This document shows, one piece after another, positions 18,701-27,700 of a stretch of 64,000 nucleotides of DNA (positions within the stretch are counted from its first letter, which is position 1; every line of letters begins with the position of its first letter). The notes below the pieces were generated by a model, which did no database searches, had not been told where the DNA came from, and worked only from the letters and a program-made list of their open reading frames with translations. Position numbers and translations under genes: made by a program. Origin of the DNA: an uncultured Sphingopyxis sp. (GTDB lineage: Bacteria; Pseudomonadota; Alphaproteobacteria; Sphingomonadales; Sphingomonadaceae); NCBI RefSeq assembly GCF_900078365.1, contig NZ_LT598653.1:2728001-2792000 (forward strand), in the 5' to 3' direction.

Positions 18701-21700
18701 CCGTGTCGATGAAGCCGCCGTTTGCGCCGAGCGTGATGTCGCGCGCGCCGAAGCCGGTGAAGAAGTCGGCCGCATCCTGCGTCGCGCGCAGCACGCCGCC
18801 GTCCATCGTGAAAGCCACCGTGCCGAGCCCGGCGCCGATCTGACCGGTTTCGAGCGTGCCGCGATTGCCCGGCGTGCCGAGCAAGATGACGGTCCCGTTC
18901 GACCCGCCCGCGACGCCGAGCGCGAATCCGCCCTCGGCGCGCACACGCCCGCCATCCTCGATCGTCAGCGCGCCCGCGCCCACATTGCCGACGGTCATGT
19001 TGAAGTCGGTGACCAGCCAGTTCGAACCCGCACCGGTCACGGTGACGCTGCCGTCGGCGTTGGCGCCGATATAGCCCTGGTTACTGGTGACGCTGGCGCC
19101 GTCCTCGATGCGCATCGTGCCGGCGCCGAAGCTGCCGATATTGAGCTGCGCGGCGTTGGTCCACGCGCTGCCCGGGCCCGAGACGATAATATCGCCCTGC
19201 CCCGAGCCGCCGACGACCCCGTCGTTGCTGGAGACGGTGGCGCCATCCTCGATGCGCAGAGTTCCGCTGCCGAACAGGCCGACGCTGATCCGCCCGCTAT
19301 TTTCCCATGACGAGCCCGGGCCGGTTACCAGAACCTCGCCGACGCCGCCGCTATCGAGGCCGATGACACCGCCGGTGCTGACGACATGGCCGCCATCGGT
19401 GATGTTCAGCGTGCCGGTGCCGCCGTAACCGACGGTCAGGTCGCCGACCGTCCAGGTCGACGCATTGCCGCCGCCGTCGCTGCCGGTGACCGTAACGACG
19501 CCCGCGTTGCCGGCATCGGGTCCGACGAATCCGTTCGCGCTGGTCAGCGTGCCACCATCGGCAAGCCGCAGTTCGCCGTCGCGCACATAGACGTCGCCGA
19601 CTATGCCGCTCGCGCCGGTGAGCACCAGCGTGCCGAGGTCGGTTTTCAGGAAGTCGCCCACACCCGTCAGGTTCGTCGCAATCGTCGCCGTATGGGCCGC
19701 GCCCGCCGCGGTTCCGTCGCCGACGCGGATGATCGATTCCGGCGCGACGAGCGCGACGTCATCGCCGCTGATCAGATAGCCGTCGCTCGCGAACTGCATT
19801 CCCGATGCGGTGATCGCACCGAGCGAGCCATCGACGCTCACCGTGCCGCCAAGGCCGGAGAAGACCGCGAATGCGTCGTCGGTAAAGGGCGCGTTGGCCG
19901 AACCGTCATATTCGGTCCAATTGTCGTTGCCGCCGCTGTTCTGCCACAGGCCGTCACCGCCGGTGATCACCCCGTCGTTCTTGCCGCCCGCCGCGCCGTC
20001 CCAGAAGCGCATGGTGAGCCCGGTCGTGTTGACCAGATTGACCTGGTTCGCGACCGAGGTCTGGAGGAAATAGGCCGGATCGACACTCAGCCCGTTGTCG
20101 GTCAGCGTTCCGCCATAGTTGATGACGCGATAGACGCCGGGGTCGAAGCTGCCGCCTGGCGTCTCCGCGACATTGAGCGTACCTTCGATCGTCAGGTTGC
20201 CACCGACCTCGATCAGGTCGTTGAACGCGCCGCCAACGACATTCGCCTGTCCGAAGCTGTAGTCGAGATTGCTGCCGAACCCCAGAACGAGATTGCCATT
20301 GATGGTCAGCGTTCCCGGTGCCGCGCCAAGATCGCCGGGTCCGACACGCCCGCTGACGAACACGTTGCCGCCGATCGTGCCGCGGCCGCCCAGCGTGCCG
20401 CCCACTGCGACGATCGTCGCCCCGGTCGCCGCCGACTGGTCGCCGTTGACGAGGAGCGTGCCGTTGTTGATGCTCGTAGCGCCGGTATAGGCGTTGTCGG
20501 CCGTGAGGATCGTGATGCCGGTGCCATTATGCGAAATGCTGCCCGCGCCCGACATCGCCGTGCCGAACACATAATCGGTATCGACATGGTTGAAGTTGAC
20601 CCGGTTGGCCGCCGCCGCGAAGCTAATATTCGCGGCATCCAGTATGCCCGCGGTATCGGGCACGGCGCTGGCGCCACCAATGTTGAGCGTCGCGTCGCCC
20701 GGTCCCATCGCCAGAGTGCCGCCGCCGACCCGGACCAGACCGCCGTCGGCAATGGTGATCGAGCCGCGGTCGCTGTTGGTGTCGGCGTTGGTGATGGCGA
20801 GATCGCCGGTCGTTTCAAAACGCGATCCCGCGCCAGTAACGATCAGATCCGCACTCGGAGTGCGCGGGCCGATCAGCCCGTTGAAACCGATGGTCGACGA
20901 ACCGGCGGTGATGACGCCGCCATCCGCGACGGTGATCGTCCCCAGTCGCGCGTTGAGCGCATTAGCGACCGCCCATTCGGATCCGGCCCCCGTAACCATG
21001 ACCGTAGCGACGCCGCTTGCGGGTTGTCCGCCCACCAGCGTCGAGGTGCCGTTCGATTCCATCCGGCCACCATCGGCGATGGCGATATTTGCCGTTCCGA
21101 ACTGCCCGAAGCTTCCCGCTCCGCTGTGCGTCAGTAGCGAACCGGCCCCTGTCACCGTGATGAAGCCCTGGGCGTTGAGACCGGTCCCTGCATTCAGTTG
21201 GCCGAAAGCCGCGGTGCCGCCGTTCCTGACAATCAGTGTCCCGGTGTTGTTGCTGCTAGTGCCAATCGAGGACGTTCCCGCCCCGGTGACGATCCGCGAT
21301 CCCGCGCCATCGACGATCATCCGGCCGCCGCCATTGACGTTCAGCCCCGAGGTGCCGACGATTTCGCCGCCCGCCTGCAACTGCATGGTTCCGGCGCTGA
21401 TCGTGGTCGCGCCGGTATAGCTGCTGTCGCCGGTCAGCGTCAGCACGCCCGCACCCTGCTTGGTCAGCGCGCCGGTGCCGGAAACCGCGCCAGCATAGGT
21501 CAGCGCATCGCTGCGGTTGAAGATCAGCGCAGCGTTGTTGACGATGTCGCCGGCGATGCTGCCGGTCGTACCGCCATTGCCGATCACGAGCGAGCCGGCG
21601 CCGCCGACGGTGGTGCCGCCGCTATGTGTCGCGTCTCCCGTCAGCGTCACGCTGGTCGGGGTTACGATGGAAAGCGATCCGGCGCCCGTAATATCGCCGC

Positions 21701-24700
21701 CCAGCGTCACCGTCGCCCCCGCGACGTTCGCGATCAGCCCCGCGCCCTCCATCGTGATGTCGCGATTGGTGGTCATGGTGGCGGTGATAGCGAGCGTCCC
21801 GCCGTTGAAGCTGAGGCCGCCCGCGGCATCACCTAGATTGAGATCGCTGGCGATTTCGAGCGTCCCGCCGTTGATCGCGGTGCCGCCCGAGTAGGTGTTG
21901 AACCCGTTCAGCACCAGCTTGCCCGCGTCGGTCTTCACAAGTTGCGCAGCGCCGGTGAGATTGGCGTCGATCGTCGCCGTATAGCCGGCACCCGTCCCGT
22001 CCCCGACGCGGATGACCGCCTGCGGCCCGATGAGAGTCAGGTCGTCGCCGGTGATGCGATAGGCGTCCGCCGCGAACTGCATCCCCGTCGCGGTGACCGC
22101 GCCGTCGCTGTTGTCGACCGCGACCGTGCCCGGCGCGCCAGCGAACACCGCGAAGGTGCCATCGGCATAGGCCGCGTTGATCGCGCCGTCGGCGCCCGTC
22201 CAATTGTTGTCGGCGCCGCCCAGATGCCAGTTGCCGTCGCCGCCATCGACCAGATCGTTGAACTTCGGCCCGGTTCCGCCGTCCCAGAAGCTGAGCGACA
22301 GGCCGTCGCTGTTGATCAGATTCACCTGGCCCGCAACCGACGTCTGGACCGTGACATCGCTGCCGACCGGCATCGAGCCCAGTTCGAGCCCATTGTCGGT
22401 GAGCGCGCCGGCATAGTTGAACACGCGGTAGATGCCGCCGCCGAAATAACCGCCGCTGGCGCTGGTGACGTTGATCGTGCCGTCGAGCGTCAGGTCGCCG
22501 CCGACATTGACGAGATCGTTGAGCGCGCCGCCCGCGACGCCCGCCTCGCCGAACTCGAAGTTCAGCACCGATCCGCCCGCGAGTGCCAGGTCGCCGTCGA
22601 TGTTGAGCGTGCCGGGACTGTTGCCGGGCGCGAGGATGCCGCCGTTCAGCACATTGACGCTGCCGCCGATCGTCCCGCTGCCCGCCAGCGTCGCGCCCGA
22701 TGCAACGGTGACAAGACCCGTCGCCGCCGACTGGTCGCCGTTGACGCGCAACGTGCCGGCGTTGACATTGGTCGCGCCCGCATAGCTGTTGTCGCCGCTC
22801 AGCGTCAGAATGCCCGCGCCGGTCTTGGTCAGGCCGCCCGCGCCCGAGATGACGCCGCCGAGCGAGAAGATGGTTCCCGCATCGGTCAGGATCGTGCCCG
22901 CGCCCGTCAGGCTGGCGTCGCGGGCGCTCGCGAAGGAAGCGGTCGTGCGCAGCGTGCCGCCGGAGAAGGTCAGGCCGCCCGCGGCGGCGCCGAGATTGGC
23001 ATCGGCGGAGACCTGCAACGTGCCGCCGAGAATCGACGTCCCGCCCGCATAGCTGTTGACGCCAGTCAGCACCGTGGTGCCGCTTCCGACCTGCTCGACC
23101 GCGCCGCTGCCCGAGATCAGGCCGCCAAAGGTGACGAGATCCGAGCGGTTGAAGACGAACGCGCCATCGTTGGCGACATCGCCGACGATGCTGCCGCTCG
23201 CACCGCCGTCGCCCAATTGGAGCGTGCCGTTCTCGATCGCTGTGCCGCCGGTATAAAGGTTGGTCCCGGTCAGCACCGTCGTGCCCGTCCCCGCCTGACG
23301 CACCGATCCGGTGCCGACGATCTGACCGTCGAAGGAAAGCAGGTCGCTGCGGTTGAAACCGAGCGTGCCGAAATTGTTGACGAGCGCGCTCGTGATCGAG
23401 CCCGTCGTGCCGCCGCCGCCGATGAACAATGTGCCGCCGTTGACGTTGGTCGACCCGGTATAGCTATGGTTGCCGGTGAGCACCCAGGTGCCGCTGTCAT
23501 TCTTCGCGAGCGTCGTGACGCCAGTGCCCGCGTTGCCGATCGAGCCCGCCAGCGTATTGTCGCCCGTGTTGGTGCCGCCGAGCGCGATCGTGCGCGCCTG
23601 GTTGTTGTTCGCCAGCGTCACCGGTCCTGTATCGGTGAAAACGATCGCGCCCGTCCCCGACGATTCGATGAAGGTGACGCCAAGGGAAAGAGTAAACAGG
23701 CGGTTGGTCGTATCGCCCGCGCCCGTGTAGCGCAGCGTCGAGCCGTTGCCGATGATCAGGTTCGACGCCGCCGCCGACGAGGCGCCGATGCTGCTCGCAA
23801 GGCCGCCGTCGGCCAGCTTGTCGACGCCGAGGACGCCGCCGCTGATCGTCGTGACCCCGGTATAGTTGCTGTCCGGATTGGTCAGAATCCAGGTGCCGGC
23901 ATCGGTCTTGGTCAGGCGGGTGACGCCGGTGCCATTGTTGGTGATCTGCGCCGCGAGGATATTGTCCCCGGTGTTGATGCCGCCCAGCGTCAGCGTCTGC
24001 GCCGTATTCGCGCTGGCAAAGGTCAGCGGGCCGGCATGGGTGAATTCGATCGCGCCGGTGCCCCACGACTCGAGCCTGCTCGCGGTCGAGGCTCCGAGCG
24101 TGAACTGCCGGTTAGTGCTTCCGCCGGTGCCGACATACCGCAGTCGGCCGCCGTTGATTACGAGATTTTCGGCGGCCGAGGAGGAGGCACCGATCGAGCT
24201 GTTCGCGCCGCCATCTTCGAGGCAGGCGACCGCGAGCGTGCCAGCGTTGATGACGGTCGTCCCGCTATAGCTGCTCGCGCAACCCGACAGCTCCTGATAG
24301 CTGCCGCCGTTCATGACCAGGCCGCCGCTTCCCGAGATCGCGCCGCCATATATTGCAGAAGCGCTGCCGCCCGTGCTGATCGCCAGTGTCGCTCCGCCGA
24401 GCGAGATGTCGCCGCCCAGCGTGCCGCCGCCGATCAGGTAGCGGACGTCATTGTCGTAACCGCCCAAATCGAGGAGGACGCCGGCGGTGTCGTCGAGCCT
24501 GATGGGGCCGGTGCCCAGCGCGGTGCCTGATCCGGCGCGAACCGTGCCATTGATGATACGCAGAGTGCCGGTCGAACTGTTCGTTCCCGACAGGAGCAAC
24601 GTCCCGGCGCCGGTTTTGGCGAGTTGCCCCCCGCCGGTGACAATCCCGGAAAATTCCAGCACGGTGTCGGTTTCGACGACGTTGATCGCGCCATTGCCGG

Positions 24701-27700
24701 TCAATGCGAAGCCGCGATCAGTCGATGCGCTGGCGCCGGTATAAGCCAGCGTGCCGCCAGCAAAAACCAGGTTCGACGACGCCGAGGACGATGCACCGAT
24801 CGCGCTCGCCTGCCCGCCGTTGGCGATGCAATCGATCGCGAGGCCGCTGCTGATCGTCGTGACCCCGGTATAGTCGTTGTTGCAGCCGCTGATCGTCTGC
24901 GTATAGCTGCCGCCGCCGCGCGTGAAGCCGCCGGTGCCGGTGATGCGCCCGGTAAAGACGCCGGGACCGCCGGCCGTCGTCAGCGTTTGCCCGCCGAGAT
25001 CGACAAGCCCGTTGCCGATGATCGCGGCGACGTAGATGTCGTGGCCGCCGAGGTCGAGCGTGGCGCCGGTGTTGACCGTCATATAGCGGCCGCCGAAGCC
25101 GAAGGCGCGTTCGGAACCCGCCCGCAAGGTGCCGGCGGTGACGACCGTATCGGCGGTCATGGTGTTGGTTCCGCTGAGGACCAGCGTACCGGCGCCGTCC
25201 TTGAGGAAATAGCCGCCGCCAGTCGCGACGCCGCTGATGGTCAGCGTCGTGCCCGCCTGCGCGACGTCGATCCGGCCATTGCCGCCCGCAAGCGTGAAGC
25301 CGCGGTCGGTCGCGACGGTGCCGCCGGTATAGCGAAGCTGGCCGCCGGTCGTCAGCACGAGATTTTCCGATGCGTTGCTCGCCGCGCCGATCCCGCTCGC
25401 GACGCCACCGTCGGCCAGCGTGTTCACCGATAGCGTTCCGCCCGCGACGGTCGTCACCCCGACATAGTCGTTCGCGGCATTGGCGAGCGTCAGCATGCCC
25501 GCGCCGGCCTTGGTGAAGCCCGCCTCGTCGGGGCTGGTCACCAGCCCCGAAAATTCGACCGTCCGGCCTGTCGCGATCTCGATCGTGCGTTCGGCGCCGC
25601 CATCGACGAGCGTCAGGCCGCGGTTCGACACCGCATCGGCGCCGCCAATATAGGCAAGCGTGCCGCTTTCGAGGACAAGGTTAGCCGCATCGGCGCTCGA
25701 CGCCCCGATGCTGCTGTTCACCCCGCCATCCGCAATGCTCGTCACTTCCAGCCGGCCGCCGCTCAGCGTCGTGCCGCCCGAATAGCTGTTTGCGCCGGTC
25801 AGGCGGACGGTACCGCTACCCGCCTTGGCAAAGCTGGTGGCTCCCCCATTGTCGACAATCGTCGATTCGATGGTGAATGTCCCGGAACTGTTCTGCTGCA
25901 CGCCCAGCGTGCTGCCGCCCGAGCCCCCGGTCAGGCTGCCTCCCGTTATGGTCTGGCTGTTGCCTCCAACCGACGTGGCGACGATAATCGTGCCATCGAT
26001 TCCCAAAGTGGCCGCCGGATCGATGGTAACGGTTGTGGTCGGATCAAAGGTCGTGAATTGCAGTCCCGCCAGCTGCACGTCATTTGCCACGGTTTCGAAA
26101 AAGCTCTCGGCATCGCCGTCGCTGTCGGAAATATACTGACCGTCCGCCCAAAGCGAGGCGTCATCCTGATCGGTATAATCGGCATCGGTGAAGGCGACGA
26201 TGTTGCCGCCGACGACCTTGGCATAATCCGTGCCGTTGACCGTGGCCCAGCCGCCGAGGCTCGTGTTGCTGGTCGTGAAGTTGCCCGTGACCGGAAGGGC
26301 GAAGTCGATCAGGCCGCCCGAGCGGTTGATCGCGCCGAAATTGATCGTGACGCTGCCGGTAGCACTCGCCTGCGCACCGATCCTGTTGTTGCCGGCAAGG
26401 ATGTTGAGGCCGTTGAAGGTCTGGATATTGCTCTCGCCCGCGTCGCCAAATACCGTCAGGCGGCCGCCGGCCATATTCAGCGTCGATGCGCTGGAAATGA
26501 TGTTAGCGGCAGGCCCGCCAAGGAAATCAAGGACAAGCAGGCCGCCATTGACCGTCGTTGCGCCGGTGTAGCTGTTCGCCCCGCGGAGGGTCAGAAAACC
26601 CTTGCCGGCCTTGGTCAAACCACCCGTACCCGTGATGATCCCGGAAAAAATATCGTCCGTGGCGGTGTCCACGGTGAGGTTGGCCGAGCCCAGCGCGACC
26701 GTTCCGCCGGTGCCGGTGAGCGAAGGCGCGACAAGATCATATCCGCCGAGATCCAGCGTGCCGCCATTCACAATGAAGCGGGTCGCGGCTCCAAAGGCCG
26801 AGGCACTGCCCGCCTTCAACGTTCCCGCATTGGCTGTGATGGTGCCGACGAAATTGTTGTTGCCGCCCAAAACCCACGTGCCGACGCCATCGCCAATGAG
26901 ATTACCCGCGCCGGAAATGGTGCCCGAGAAATTATTCTCGCCGGCAAAGCTGCCGCCGAGTGTCAGCGTATCGGGATTGGGATTGGCGGCATTGAAGGCA
27001 AGCGCGCCCGACAGATCGAGCGCGCCCGTGCCGTCGTTGCGGATGATATTGGCGGCGCCGTTGATCAGCCACTCGCGATTGCTGGCATCGCCCGCGCCCG
27101 TATAGCCAAGCGTCCCGTTGCCGAGCGCGATCGTCGTGCCCGCGCCGAGCGAGCTTTCGCTGCCGATGTCGGCAAGCTTGCCGAGACGAATGTCACCCGC
27201 GAGCGTCGCCTGTCCAGTGAAGCTGTTCGCGTCGCCGAGTTCGATGGTGCGCCCCGCCAGAGCGTTGAAGCCATAGGCTCCGCCGCTGAGCACGCCGAGC
27301 AGATGAATGTCGGCGGTCTCGGCATTGAACGATCCGCCGACCGAAATATCGACATTCCCGGTGATCTCAAGCGTGCCCGTTCCCTGATTCCGGATCTGGG
27401 CGCCCCCGCCGTTGATGTCCCAATTGCGGTTCGAGCTGTCGCCATTGCCGAGATAGATAACGCTGTCGCTATACTGGCTGGACTGGTTGAAGACGATCGT
27501 CCCGTCCTCGACCGTCACCGGCGCGCCGAGTGAACTGGCCTCGTTCAGGTCGCCGATCGAGGTGAAGCGCACCGAGCAGACGCCGTTGCAGCCCGAAAAG
27601 ACCGTGCGCCCCGTATAGGTGCTGGCGTCGTTGCTCATCGTGACGCCGCTGGCGGCGACCGAAACCGACCCGTTGCCGGTGATCAGCGCCGATCCGGCTC

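Noticed and set aside
13353..19310. A 1985-codon open frame on the plus strand, opposite the giant autotransporter gene
   Set aside because: It lies wholly antisense to an obvious repeat protein with signal peptide and beta-barrel. Its product is Arg/Ala/Asp-rich with no recognisable domain. It arises from the GC-rich repeated codons of the opposite strand, as do other long frames at 21942-24530, 19386-21137 and 26058-27533.
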